Below, piece after piece: positions 18,239 to 28,082 of a stretch of DNA of 64,000 nucleotides (its first letter is position 1; each line of letters starts with the position of its first letter). Below the pieces are notes generated by a model. The model had not been told where the DNA came from, did no database searches, and saw only the letters and a program-made list of their open reading frames with translations. This stretch comes from VYFG01 sp965203365 (GTDB taxonomy: Bacteria; Pseudomonadota; Gammaproteobacteria; Arenicellales; Poriferihabitantaceae): positions 310,001-374,000 of the forward strand of contig OZ241878.1 in assembly GCA_965203365.1 (NCBI GenBank), written 5' to 3'. Both the position numbers and the translations under genes were made by a program.

Positions 18239-19618
18239 ATGACCGATCAATGGACGCCGTCCAGCTGGCGAAAAAAGCCAATTTGCCAAGTGCCGACTTA
18301 TCCAGATACGGATGCACTTCACTCCGTTGAAGAGCACATTGCCTCGTGGCCGCCTTTGATTTTTGCAGGCGAGGTGCGCGATCTCAAAGAGGCTCTGGCA
18401 CAAGTATGTGCAGGCCAGGCATTCCTGTTGCAGGGTGGCGACTGTGCAGAGAGCTTCACCGAACATGGCGCAGATAATATTCGCGACTTCTTTCGTGTCT
18501 TTTTGCAAATGTCGATTGTGCTGACCTTTGCAGCGTCCCGCCCGATTGTAAAAGTGGGCCGTATCGCCGGACAGTTTGCCAAGCCCCGCTCCTCGGAAGT
18601 CGAAATCCGTGACGGCATTCGGTTGCCTTCCTATCGTGGGGACATCGTCAATGGGATTGAATTCGATGAGGAAGCCCGCATTCCCGACCCGAGACGACAA
18701 CGGATGGCCTATCGGCAGTCTGCCGCGACGTTGAACCTGCTTCGAGCCTTTGCCCAGGGGGGTTATTCCAATCTGGAAAATGTGCATGAATGGATGCTGG
18801 AATTGGTGGCCGGGAGTCCCCAGGCCAGTCGATATCAGGAACTGGCGGACAGGATTTCAGAAGCCATGGCTTTCATGTCGGCTATTGGGATTACTTCGAG
18901 AAATAACCCTCAAATCAGGGAAACCAGCTTCTATACCAGCCATGAGGCACTGCTACTGGGTTATGAGGAAGCGCTCACACGGACCGATTCGACCAGCGGA
19001 AAATGGTATGCGACTTCAGGGCATATGCTCTGGATCGGGGATCGGACCCGGCAAAAGGATCATGCGCATGTGGAATTTTGTCGTGGCGTGTGCAATCCCA
19101 TCGGCCTGAAATGCGGCCCGAGCTTGAAACCGGACGATCTGATTGATCTGATCGATATCCTCAATCCGGACAATGATCCCGGGCGGTTGACACTGATCGT
19201 GCGCTTTGGCCATGACAAGGTCGAAAGGTACCTGCCGTCACTGATACGTGCGGTAAAGAGAGAGGGACGTCAAGTAGTCTGGTCATGTGATCCCATGCAT
19301 GGCAACACAATCACTGCAAATGGCTACAAGACCCGCCCGTTTCAACGCATTCTGACCGAGGCACAGCGATTCTTTGATGTGCATAAGGCGGAAGGAACCC
19401 ACCCGGGTGGAATTCATGTCGAAATGACTGGAAAGAATGTCACCGAATGTACTGGTGGTGCGCGAGATGTCTCAGCGGATTGTTTGTCGGATCGTTATCA
19501 TACCCACTGTGATCCGCGACTCAATGCCGACCAGTCGGTGGAACTGGCGTTTTCATTGGCAGAGTGGTTAAAGAACGAACGCTCGTTCGAAGCCCCTCGG
19601 ATTGCGGTCAACGCCTAA
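18239..19618 (+). CDS. 3-deoxy-7-phosphoheptulonate synthase, class II
   Basis: This is the plant-type DAHP synthase that joins phosphoenolpyruvate and erythrose 4-phosphate, the first step of aromatic amino acid synthesis. The 459-residue protein has the metal-binding Cys69 in QGGDCAESF, KVGRIAGQFAKPRS, the His motif VVWSCDPMHGNT, the Glu motif GGIHVEMTGKNVTECTGG and the Asp in HCDPRLNADQS. The start MTDQWTPSSWRKK at 18239 matches the family N-terminus. An open frame extends upstream to 18140 but has no family match. Confidence 0.93.
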   Translation: MTDQWTPSSWRKKPICQVPTYPDTDALHSVEEHIASWPPLIFAGEVRDLKEALAQVCAGQAFLLQGGDCAESFTEHGADNIRDFFRVFLQMSIVLTFAASRPIVKVGRIAGQFAKPRSSEVEIRDGIRLPSYRGDIVNGIEFDEEARIPDPRRQRMAYRQSAATLNLLRAFAQGGYSNLENVHEWMLELVAGSPQASRYQELADRISEAMAFMSAIGITSRNNPQIRETSFYTSHEALLLGYEEALTRTDSTSGKWYATSGHMLWIGDRTRQKDHAHVEFCRGVCNPIGLKCGPSLKPDDLIDLIDILNPDNDPGRLTLIVRFGHDKVERYLPSLIRAVKREGRQVVWSCDPMHGNTITANGYKTRPFQRILTEAQRFFDVHKAEGTHPGGIHVEMTGKNVTECTGGARDVSADCLSDRYHTHCDPRLNADQSVELAFSLAEWLKNERSFEAPRIAVNA

Positions 19619-20512
19619 TTGCCTGGTTACAGGCCATGTGAATTGCCAGTTATTCGGGTAGGGTGTGGGAGGTAAGAGCATATCACTGCATCACGAGTTA
19701 TCAGCTTTTGCTGATCAGAGGCGGGATGTCACGTGTGCTGGAAAACAGTCCTCGGCCGTTAGTTCAGTCGAGTATACCGAATGCAGGATTTGGTCAGCGG
19801 TATCCATCAAATAGTCTTGAGTCTGTATGGGCTTTGGCTTTCATGGCTTGATCAAGGAGATTTCTGGCGTGTACTGTCCAACCCGGTCAATACGTCGACA
19901 ATTCCATTTCGCAGTCATGACGAAATACAATCGGCAATCATCAGCCATTCCGTTTTTTCGATTGCTCCAATACTGTGAGATGGAGTGGCTTGGGCTGCAC
20001 AGGCTGTATTGATTCAGAGAATAGAAACTAGTCGTACCTGAACGAGATAGTCTTTGTACCATAGACGACACGACTCACAAGAAATCAAACAGTTTCACTG
20101 ACCACTGATACACTTCACTCATCATCAGTTCAGCGAAGCAACTCCGCCCATCATGCTTTTGTACTGGAAGGTGGAGGTATTGATCAGATTATCCTGAAAT
20201 CCATATTGAGGATATGGATCCGCAAGAGGGCATCTGCATTGTGAAAGTGCTCCCAACAGAAAGTGACTGTCGACATATCTGGTTCGGATATGAAGGACAG
20301 ATGAGTACAACCTCTACTCGATGTGACCAATCGGAGGACTCTGGTTCCCTGATCAATGGAAGATTTAACACGCATTTTCACTTCTCGGCTTCAAATGCAG
20401 TCTTATCTGTAACGAGCTGGAACGCCTGACTTCTGCGCATTGGAAAAACGCAGTCAGCCGAGAGGGTGTGTTTGCCGTTATGATAGTCGATTCTGGATAT
20501 CAGTTTCGGATC
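19619..20512. other. Non-coding or degraded interval
   Basis: About 890 bp with no supported gene; frames are short and look like nothing I know. It is visibly more AT-rich than its neighbours. It holds a perfect palindrome ATCCATAT/ATATGGAT (20199-20206 and 20212-20219) with a 5-base centre, and a bulged hairpin CTGAC...GTCAG near 20427-20458, about 55 bases before the next start. It may be a worn gene or a regulatory spacer. Confidence 0.4.
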
Positions 20513-21115
20513 ATGACAGACAAATCGTTTTTTCGGCGAGTGGCACTGTTCCTATTGGTGCTGCCACTTGCACTGATATTGTCGGAGCGAACGGTTGCTC
20601 AGGATGACGTAGTGGATTCCAAATTATGGCATGCGATCAAGGATGGTCGCCACATAGCGATTATGCGCCATGGATTGGCACCGGGAATCGGGGATCCTGA
20701 AAATTTTTCGCTAGATGACTGCGAGACCCAGCGCAACCTGTCAGACGTAGGAAGAGAACAGGTCCGGCAAATTGGGAAACAGTTTCGACAGCACGGGATC
20801 CGGATGGCCGATGTCTTTTCAAGTCAGTGGTGTCGCTGTCGCGAAACAGCCGAGTTGCTTGACCTTGGTTCAGTCAATGATCTGCCGGAACTCAATTCAT
20901 TTTTTCGCAATATGGATCAAGCCGCAGAACAGAACGAAAAACTGATGGCTTGGCTGACCACACGACAACCAGAAATCCCTCTGGTTTTGGTCACCCATCA
21001 GGTCAACATTCGGGCACTGACCGGCTTGGGAACGGTGTCTGGTGAGGTGGTGGTCTTTCAATTGAATGATACCGGTGGTGTGACGGTCTTGGGCCAGATT
21101 GCGATACCATACTGA
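20513..21115 (+). CDS. Secreted histidine-phosphatase family protein
   Basis: The 200-residue protein has an N-terminal signal peptide (basic FFRR, then hydrophobic 10-23, cleavage near VAQ-DD). The branch-1 histidine phosphatase fold follows: IAIMRHGLAP with R52-H53, the acid region RCRETAELL, and the second His in LVTHQVNIRALTG. All core catalytic residues are present, so it should be an active periplasmic phosphatase. The substrate is unknown. ATG 20513 is preferred over upstream in-frame codons because it places the basic residues directly before the hydrophobic core. Confidence 0.82.
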   Translation: MTDKSFFRRVALFLLVLPLALILSERTVAQDDVVDSKLWHAIKDGRHIAIMRHGLAPGIGDPENFSLDDCETQRNLSDVGREQVRQIGKQFRQHGIRMADVFSSQWCRCRETAELLDLGSVNDLPELNSFFRNMDQAAEQNEKLMAWLTTRQPEIPLVLVTHQVNIRALTGLGTVSGEVVVFQLNDTGGVTVLGQIAIPY

Positions 21116-21578
21116 AACGACTTGAAGAAAACGAACATTTCTGCCTGATAGCTTCTCTCCTTGGGACCGTTTCCTTCCGTTGGCATACTCCTGATGAATT
21201 CACTGAGATCGATTGTGAGATATAGAATATCAATAGGGGGTGGAATCCGATTTGGACGACCGCACTATCAGCAGTGCCCGTTCGAAATGGACAATCGCCA
21301 TGGGGCACTCTCGTAGTCTACCCTCTACCCAGGCAATGGCTCCCGATTCCATGGGCTGGTTGGCCTTGTCGGACAGATCCCTCCTGACCCTTTTGGTGAC
21401 TTGTCGTCTGGGTCCCGCTGGTAGGACAAATACTATGCCAGCATAAGGAGGATCATGCCCTGTCGGTCATGCGTTATGCTCGGAAAAACTTGGTCGTATG
21501 GGACGGCTGATCCCACTGCTGTTTTATTCGTGGTGCAAATGTCAAATCGAGGTGCAGTCAACAAAATGGATCAACTAG
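21116..21578. other. Intergenic region, no gene recognised
   Basis: About 460 bp between the phosphatase and the ABC ATPase. Short frames here have no recognisable features. It presumably contains the promoter for the ABC/AttH set, but I cannot point to a convincing -35/-10 pair. Confidence 0.35.
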
Positions 21579-22265
21579 ATGACAGATGGCAAAGCGAAGG
21601 TCATTGAGGTCCGAGGGGTCACAAAATCTTACCGCGAGGGTGGGGGGGTCCGTCAAATTCTTTCTTCGGTGGACTTTGTGGCCGATGCTGGTGAATTTGT
21701 CGCCATCGGAGGGCCTAGCGGATCCGGCAAATCCACCTTCTTAAATCTTCTCGCTGGCCTTGACCGTCCTGACAACGGGTCGGTCTGTATAGCGGGCGAG
21801 GATATCGCCTTGATGCGAAACGATGCCTGTATCCGGCACAGACGAAAGCACATCGGCCTAGTCTTTCAGTTCTTCAATCTAGTGCCTTCTTTGACGGTGG
21901 AAGAAAATCTGAAACTGCCCTTGATGCTCAATGGGATTGGCAGTTCAGAGGAGTATCTCAATGGGATGCTGGAGGCATTTGATTTGAAGCAGAGAAAAAA
22001 TGCCTACCCCGATACCCTGTCTGGGGGCGAGCAGCAAAGATTAGCTGTGTTACGCGCTGCAGTTCATGATCCCCCGGTCATTCTGGCGGATGAGCCCACA
22101 GGCAACCTGGACAGGGAAAGGGGGGCGGCTGTCATCTCGCTTCTGAAGTCTCTGGCCGAGCAAGGAACCTGCGTGGTGATGGCCACGCACAGTCGACAGG
22201 CAGCCTTTGCCGCGAGCCGGCGAATGCAACTGGTGGATGGCGACTTGGGTCCATGGGATTGGTGA
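21579..22265 (+). CDS. ABC transporter ATPase, LolD/MacB-like
   Basis: A 228-residue ATP-binding subunit: Walker A IGGPSGSGKSTFLN, Q-loop VFQFFNLVPSLTVEENL, signature LSGGEQQRLAVLRA, Walker B VILADEPTGNLD and a switch His in MATHSRQ. The Q-loop wording and the two-base start/stop contact with an FtsX-like permease place it in the LolD/MacB/SalX group, which usually drives lipoprotein release or envelope mechanotransmission rather than solute import. Its TGA is shared with the permease ATG (TGATG). Confidence 0.9.
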   Translation: MTDGKAKVIEVRGVTKSYREGGGVRQILSSVDFVADAGEFVAIGGPSGSGKSTFLNLLAGLDRPDNGSVCIAGEDIALMRNDACIRHRRKHIGLVFQFFNLVPSLTVEENLKLPLMLNGIGSSEEYLNGMLEAFDLKQRKNAYPDTLSGGEQQRLAVLRAAVHDPPVILADEPTGNLDRERGAAVISLLKSLAEQGTCVVMATHSRQAAFAASRRMQLVDGDLGPWDW

Positions 22266-24745
22266 TGACCGCCTTGTTCAGGGATATGCTGAAGCATCCC
22301 TGGCAACTGATTCTCACGGTGCTCAGCATTGCATCCGGGGTATGCGTGGTGGTCGGGGTGGATATTGCCAATGAATCCGCCATGTCGGAATTTCGTCGGG
22401 CAGAGCGGGTGATTTCCGGTGGTGCCACGCACCGCCTGACGGGTGGCACTCGCAATCTTGACGAGATGATATATCGGATGGTGCGTGTGGATGCGGGTAT
22501 CCGAGCCGCCGCCCCAGTGATCAATGTGTCGGTATCGCTCCCGCAGACCGGTGGTCGCTGGACCCTGATGGGGATTGATCCGCTCAGTGATTTTCGTTTG
22601 CGAGAATATCACCTCGACCGGTGGGATGACACCGAGTTGGAAACGAATGAGCGATTATCTTGGCCCGTGTATGGTCCTGAGACGCTGATGGATAGCCGGA
22701 AAACGCCCATTGTAGTCGAATCCGCCGGTCGACGGCAGCCGTTTAATTGGGCGGGCACACTCAAATTACCCGGAGAGGCCACCGCACAACTACTGGTCAC
22801 AGACATTGCCTGGGCGCAGGGTTTCTTGGAGATGCAAGGCCAGATCAGTTATGTCGACCTTCGGCTGGTCGCCGAGGATGAAATGCGGTTGCGCACGCTG
22901 TTGCCGGATGACGTTCAGTTGATTGATCTTGGCATACACCACGGTGCCCGTCAGGATATGAGTCGCGCATTTCGACTGAATCTGACTGCGCTCAGCCTCC
23001 TGGCGCTCGTGGTGTCGATGTTCCTGGTTTATGGTGCGGTGAGTTTTCAAGTCGTCCGTCGAAGGAAGTTACTTGGCCTGTTGTGGGCATTGGGTGTCAG
23101 CCCGAATACCGTGTTCTTTCTTTTGCTGATGGAACTGGTCACTTTGGGGATGATCGGCACCTTCGGGGGTATTCTGCTCGGCGGATGGTTGGCCGATACG
23201 CTGACCATGCTGGTGAGTGACACCATCAACAATCTGTACCATGCCCTGGGTAATCCAATACCTGTCCTGACACCATGGACGCTGTTCAAGGCTGTGGTGG
23301 TGGGATTGGTAGGTTGTGTCTTGGCGGGGTGTTTGCCGGTCTTCCGGGCGTGTCAGGAAATGCCGGCAGTGTTGCTCAGTGAATCGACCAAGTTGGAGGG
23401 CCAGCGTCGTCTGGCAGCCCTGTTACTGCCGTGCGCATTGGGACTTTCGATTCTCGCGACCTTACTGGTTCTATGGCCGACAGAATCATTGATCATGCCA
23501 TTTGCCGGACTCTTCATTCTGATTTGTGCACTGTCTCTGCTTGGGCCGTGGCTACTCTACCTGAGCGATCGATGTATCGGTGTATTGGGAAGCAAACATC
23601 GACTGCTGATTCCAAAAATGGCGATTGGAAATGCTGGCCGGCACCTCAACCGGACGGGCGTGGCAGTGTCCACTCTGTCGGTAGCCGTTGCGGCAGTTTT
23701 GGGGATTGAATTGATGATCCAGAGCTTTCGTTATTCTGTGGAGGATTGGCTGCAACACTATTTACGGGCCGATGTCTACATCAGTATCGGCAGTGCGGGA
23801 ACATCAACCCTGACAGAAGTATTTCTGGAAGAACTGCGCACATTGCCAGCGTTGCGCTATCTCAGTACTGGGAGACGGGTCGCTATGGAGACGCCGACCG
23901 GACCTGTGACCGTGTTTGCACTGGATGTGCCGCCGGAAGGATTTGCTGGATTCCGTGTGATGGATGGTGAATCGGCGAATCTCTGGGACCGTTTTCATTG
24001 GGAAGGTCAAGTCCTCGTGACTGAGACTCTTGCCCGTCGGTTGGATCTGATACCGGGAGAAGCGGTGGAATTGCCCACTGACCGAGGAATAAGATCGTTT
24101 CATGTTGCAGCGGTTTACCGGGACTATTCCAGTGATCAAGGGCTCATGACCATGGATCTTCGAACTTGGAATCGGTTCTTTGATGATTCCCGACAGACTT
24201 CAGCTTCACTTTATCTGACACCGGGTGCAAATGTCACCCAAGCGATACAATCCATTCTGGATCTCTCGGCTGTACCAGACGGTTTGTGGATTCGTTCAAA
24301 CCGAGACCTCAGGCTGGAAATCATGCGGGTGTTTGAACAAACTTTTCAGATTACCGCTGTCCTTCGATGGCTGGCCATGCTGGTGGCTGTGGTTGGAATC
24401 CTCTCGGCCTTGATGGCATTGCTGCTTGAACGACATCGGGAATTCGCTATGCTGTCAGCCATCGGTTTCAATCAAAGACAAGTCGGTGGTTTACTGGTTC
24501 TAGAAGCCGGGGTTGCCGGTTTCGTCGCGGGTTTGGTGGCCATACCCATGGGGATACTGTTGTCTATGATTCTGATCAATGTGATCAATGTCCGTTCCTT
24601 TGGTTGGTCGATGAATATGACGCTGGATTGGCATCTGGTATGGCAGGCACTGGTATTGTCGGTCACGGCATCTGCTGCGGCCGCCATTTATCCGACCTGG
24701 CAGTTCTTGAGCACGGATGTCACCCGAAGGTTGAGTGTGCGTTAA
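22265..24745 (+). CDS. FtsX/MacB-like ABC permease, fused two-half form
   Basis: The 826-residue protein has an N-terminal TM helix (about 10-28), a large periplasmic domain, a three-helix FtsX block (about 240-380), two further hydrophobic segments (about 395-435), a second periplasmic domain (about 470-690) and a final three-helix FtsX block (about 700-815, with LLERHREFAMLSAIGFNQRQ). Both halves are in one chain, so one polypeptide can form the pore with two ATPases. This layout fits the AttFG/YbbP-type permeases. The ATG at 22265 overlaps the ATPase stop. Confidence 0.87.
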   Translation: MTALFRDMLKHPWQLILTVLSIASGVCVVVGVDIANESAMSEFRRAERVISGGATHRLTGGTRNLDEMIYRMVRVDAGIRAAAPVINVSVSLPQTGGRWTLMGIDPLSDFRLREYHLDRWDDTELETNERLSWPVYGPETLMDSRKTPIVVESAGRRQPFNWAGTLKLPGEATAQLLVTDIAWAQGFLEMQGQISYVDLRLVAEDEMRLRTLLPDDVQLIDLGIHHGARQDMSRAFRLNLTALSLLALVVSMFLVYGAVSFQVVRRRKLLGLLWALGVSPNTVFFLLLMELVTLGMIGTFGGILLGGWLADTLTMLVSDTINNLYHALGNPIPVLTPWTLFKAVVVGLVGCVLAGCLPVFRACQEMPAVLLSESTKLEGQRRLAALLLPCALGLSILATLLVLWPTESLIMPFAGLFILICALSLLGPWLLYLSDRCIGVLGSKHRLLIPKMAIGNAGRHLNRTGVAVSTLSVAVAAVLGIELMIQSFRYSVEDWLQHYLRADVYISIGSAGTSTLTEVFLEELRTLPALRYLSTGRRVAMETPTGPVTVFALDVPPEGFAGFRVMDGESANLWDRFHWEGQVLVTETLARRLDLIPGEAVELPTDRGIRSFHVAAVYRDYSSDQGLMTMDLRTWNRFFDDSRQTSASLYLTPGANVTQAIQSILDLSAVPDGLWIRSNRDLRLEIMRVFEQTFQITAVLRWLAMLVAVVGILSALMALLLERHREFAMLSAIGFNQRQVGGLLVLEAGVAGFVAGLVAIPMGILLSMILINVINVRSFGWSMNMTLDWHLVWQALVLSVTASAAAAIYPTWQFLSTDVTRRLSVR

Positions 24746-24925
24746 CCTCAAGCCGGCACGACACTGCCAGGGGTTAGTGTGATATGGCACGACTCATTTC
24801 CCACTCATCATCATGCCAGAAAAAGATACTTCCGCCATGGATATCACATTGAAGCGATCGCCCAATCTGCCTGTTTTGCGGTGCCAAGGTGAAATGCGAT
24901 GGGATGCCCTGATTAGGGGAGCATC

Positions 24926-26095
24926 ATGACCCGCAAAGCAGTTCTGGTGGGGACCATTTTTCTGGCTGGCTTATGGATCCTGCCATTTCGTGAAATGGTC
25001 CATGAGCCGGAACCAGACAAGGCGCCTCGGGATAGTTTAATGACCTATTTCAACGCACCTGCGGAGGAGCACTACGCTCCGGTGGTGCCGGGCCGAGAGT
25101 TTGCTTTTCCCAGAGATCACGGCCCTCATCCGAATTTTCGCCAAGAGTGGTGGTATTTCACCGGGCGGGTCGAAAGTTCGAGCGGAAGAGTTTTCGGATA
25201 TCAGTTGACCTTTTTTCGCTTCGGGACCGAAGTGCCGGAACAGATACCGGACTCCGCGTGGTTTTCTGACCAGACCTGGATGGCGCATCTGGCAGTGACA
25301 GATGTCGATGGTGGGCGTTTTGTCAGTCAAGAGGATTTCGCCCGGGGGGCATTGGAGCTTGCCGGAGCACAAGTCGATGCCCTGACGGTTTGGGTGAATG
25401 GCTGGTCCGTCAGAAATCACCATGAGACCGAGGGCTGTTCTGGTTGTTTTACCGTGCGACTTGATGCGGCAGGGGATGAAGTGGCGCTTGATCTGGTTTT
25501 GGAAGGCAGATTTCCCCCAGTGCTCCAGGGTGAGAAGGGCTACAGCGTTAAGAGTGCCGATGGCCAAGCCGCCAGCTACTACTATTCCATGCCGGGTCTG
25601 TTGACCTCTGGAATGCTCCATCTCGGAGAACAAAGCTTCTCCGTGCAGGGAGAGTCCTGGATGGATCGTGAATGGTCGTCTACGGTTCTGGCTTCGGGGC
25701 AGAGTGGATGGGACTGGTTTGCGCTGAATCTGAGCAATGGTTACAAGTTGGTGGTTTTTCAGGTCAGGGAGTCAGGTAAACCTCCTTTCTTGTCGGCCAC
25801 CCTATTGGGAGATGGAAATCGCCGGATACCCCTTGATCCTAGTCGTATCCGCTTAACGCCACTTAGGACTTGGACGAATCCCGGTCGGGATGCCTCATAT
25901 CCAGTGGATTGGGAGATCAAAGGACATACCGACGAAGGAGAGTGGTCCATTTCCGTGTCTCCGACAATTGACAATCAGGAGTTGGATTTGTCTGTTCGCT
26001 ACTACGAAGGATTAGTGGCAGTGAAGGGCATCTGGAATCGCATCCCGATTTCCGGCTGGGGATACATGGAACTGACTGGTTACCTGATACCTTGA
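24926..26095 (+). CDS. AttH/CrtC-like lipocalin-fold protein
   Basis: The 389-residue protein has a membrane-anchor or signal segment (about 4-20) and then two beta-barrel domains. The motifs FAFPRDHGPHPNFRQEWWYFTGRV and GESWMDREWSS are characteristic of the AttH / carotenoid 1,2-hydratase (CrtC) superfamily. No carotenoid genes are nearby. It follows an ABC ATPase and FtsX-like permease by 180 bp, the arrangement known for AttH-type proteins, so a lipid- or hydrophobe-handling role in the envelope with that transporter is more likely than carotenoid hydration. The ligand is unknown. Confidence 0.82.
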   Translation: MTRKAVLVGTIFLAGLWILPFREMVHEPEPDKAPRDSLMTYFNAPAEEHYAPVVPGREFAFPRDHGPHPNFRQEWWYFTGRVESSSGRVFGYQLTFFRFGTEVPEQIPDSAWFSDQTWMAHLAVTDVDGGRFVSQEDFARGALELAGAQVDALTVWVNGWSVRNHHETEGCSGCFTVRLDAAGDEVALDLVLEGRFPPVLQGEKGYSVKSADGQAASYYYSMPGLLTSGMLHLGEQSFSVQGESWMDREWSSTVLASGQSGWDWFALNLSNGYKLVVFQVRESGKPPFLSATLLGDGNRRIPLDPSRIRLTPLRTWTNPGRDASYPVDWEIKGHTDEGEWSISVSPTIDNQELDLSVRYYEGLVAVKGIWNRIPISGWGYMELTGYLIP

Positions 26096-26243
26096 TGACA
26101 GATTTGGATGTATCATGTGAAATCGTACAGATTCAACACTGGCACTACCCAAGAAGGGGGTCTACAATTGGCGTTCGATTATGACCTGAATTTTTTGTTT
26201 GTCTCATGATGAGGCTCGATTTCATCACCTTGGTAAGATAGCC

Positions 26244-27575
26244 ATGACAGCCAATCCAGAATTACTGCAACCTGTGACCAGCCATCAAACTGTTACTGAA
26301 ACAAATGAATCGCTGTGGGCCCGGCGTCAGGCGGCAGTCGCGCAGGGAGTGGGTGCCGTTCATCCCATTTTTGTGCAGCGCGCCCAAAATGCTACGATCT
26401 GGGATGTGGAATCTCGGGAATACATCGACTTCTCCTCAGGTATCGCAGTACTGAACACCGGACATTTGCACCCCAAGGTGAAGTCGGCGGTTCTTAAGCA
26501 GATGGAAGCTTTTTCCCATACCTGCTTTATGGTGTTGGGGTATGAGAGCTATGTTGCGGTTTGCGAAAAGCTCAATGCGTTGGTACCCGGCAAGTTTCCG
26601 AAGAAAAGTGCGCTGTTCGTCTCCGGTGCCGAGGCAGTGGAAAATGCCTTGAAAGCTGCCCGGGCTCATACCGGGCGTGGGGGTGTAATTGCCTTTACAT
26701 CTGGATACCACGGTCGCACTATGGCGACACTGGCATTGACGGGCAAGGTGGATCCCTATCGAACGGGGATGGGCTTGATGCCGGGTCAGGTGTTTCGGGC
26801 GGACTATCCTTGTGCACTGCATGGCGTCAGCGAAGATCATGCTATCGACTCGATCTACCGGATATTCAGGAATGATGCAGAGCCCAGTGATATTGCTGCC
26901 ATTCTGCTGGAGCCTGTTCAGGGAGAAGGGGGGTTCTATGTGGCTTCGCCTTCTTTCATGCAGCGATTGCGTGCCGTGTGTGACGACCACGGAATGCTGC
27001 TCATTGCCGATGAGGTGCAAACGGGAGCAGGCCGTACCGGCACTTTCTTCGCCATGGAACAGATGGGAGTCGCGGCCGACATCACGGCTTTTGCCAAGTC
27101 AATTGCGGGTGGTTTCCCGTTGTCAGGTATCACCGGCAGAGCTGAGGTGATGGATGCCATCGGAGTGGGTGGTCTTGGTGGGACCTATGGCGGTAGCCCC
27201 ATTGCCTGCGCGGCAGCATTGGCAGTATTGGAAGCCTTTGAAGAAGAAAACCTCCTGCAGCGGTCCCAAGCGATCGGTATCCGGATAAGAAATTGTCTGG
27301 ATAAATTGGCCGAGAACTATCGGGAAATCGGTGAGGTTCGGGGGTTAGGGGCCATGGTGGCAATGGAATTGTTTCGTGAGGGCAATGTGCAGCAACCGGA
27401 CTCGGAACTCACGAAAAAAATCATCTGGGAAGCCCGGAGTCGGGGGTTGATTCTTTTGTCCTGTGGTACCTATGGAAATGTCATTCGTATACTGGTGCCA
27501 CTCACCGTGCCCGATACTCAACTTGGGAAAGGGCTCGACATCCTTGAAGCGAGCGTTGCAGCCGCATTGGCTTGA
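26244..27575 (+). CDS. gabT: 4-aminobutyrate aminotransferase
   Basis: This class III PLP aminotransferase (443 residues) moves the amino group of GABA (or a related omega-amino acid) to 2-oxoglutarate. Features: FSSGIAVLNTGHLHPKV, the cofactor loop FVSGAEAVENALKAAR, FTSGYHGRT, LIADEVQTGAGRTGT with the cofactor-binding Asp, and the Schiff-base lysine in AFAKSIAGGFPLSG. It matches GabT better than ornithine or acetylornithine enzymes by length and by the EPVQGEGGFY segment. ATG 26244 is chosen over 26199. There is no succinate-semialdehyde dehydrogenase next to it. Confidence 0.88.
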   Translation: MTANPELLQPVTSHQTVTETNESLWARRQAAVAQGVGAVHPIFVQRAQNATIWDVESREYIDFSSGIAVLNTGHLHPKVKSAVLKQMEAFSHTCFMVLGYESYVAVCEKLNALVPGKFPKKSALFVSGAEAVENALKAARAHTGRGGVIAFTSGYHGRTMATLALTGKVDPYRTGMGLMPGQVFRADYPCALHGVSEDHAIDSIYRIFRNDAEPSDIAAILLEPVQGEGGFYVASPSFMQRLRAVCDDHGMLLIADEVQTGAGRTGTFFAMEQMGVAADITAFAKSIAGGFPLSGITGRAEVMDAIGVGGLGGTYGGSPIACAAALAVLEAFEEENLLQRSQAIGIRIRNCLDKLAENYREIGEVRGLGAMVAMELFREGNVQQPDSELTKKIIWEARSRGLILLSCGTYGNVIRILVPLTVPDTQLGKGLDILEASVAAALA

Positions 27576-27641
27576 TTTTGATTCGTGTAATGATGATCAA
27601 GCTTTTCGCCATTTTCGGTCGCACTGTCAGCGGGCATTTGT

Positions 27642-28082
27642 TCACAGTCCATCATCTAATAGCAATCCGTCCTGCGTTAGCAGGGTCGGTACACTGTGCG
27701 GATTGACCCAGACTACGGCATTTTGCTGATATTTTCGGCACCATTCGATTGCCAGTGATAAGCTTGGACCCAATACCAGAAAACTCTCTTCATCTGGCCA
27801 CTCGCCATTTGGATCTTCCGCTTTTGCCGGCAGATGAAAGAGCCCCGCAATTTGTATATCGGCCGAAAGCAGTTTATTCCTTTCACGATTCTCGGTATTT
27901 TGCAGCAGTCTGCTATAAGGGTTCCAAGCGGTGATCAGGCATGCGGTTGTCACCCGCAGACGTTTCATGGTCTGCAACAAGAAATCGCTGGTCACCCCGA
28001 TTTGCAAGGACACCACGTGGTTTTCACTATGCACACGATACACTGTGTGGGTGTAGGCCTTGAGCAGTTTTGGCGGTATCAT
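27642..28082 (-). CDS. DUF3293 family protein
   Basis: The 146-residue protein starting at ATG 28082 (MIPPKLLKAYTHTVYRV) matches DUF3293: ITAWNPYSRLLQNTENRERN, the GEWPDEESFLVLG segment and WCRKYQQNAVVWVN. Function is unknown in the family. The frame is open upstream to 28382, but that extension has no family match and reads like random sequence. It is convergent with gabT and divergent from the signalling operon. Confidence 0.78.
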   Translation of the reverse strand: MIPPKLLKAYTHTVYRVHSENHVVSLQIGVTSDFLLQTMKRLRVTTACLITAWNPYSRLLQNTENRERNKLLSADIQIAGLFHLPAKAEDPNGEWPDEESFLVLGPSLSLAIEWCRKYQQNAVVWVNPHSVPTLLTQDGLLLDDGL

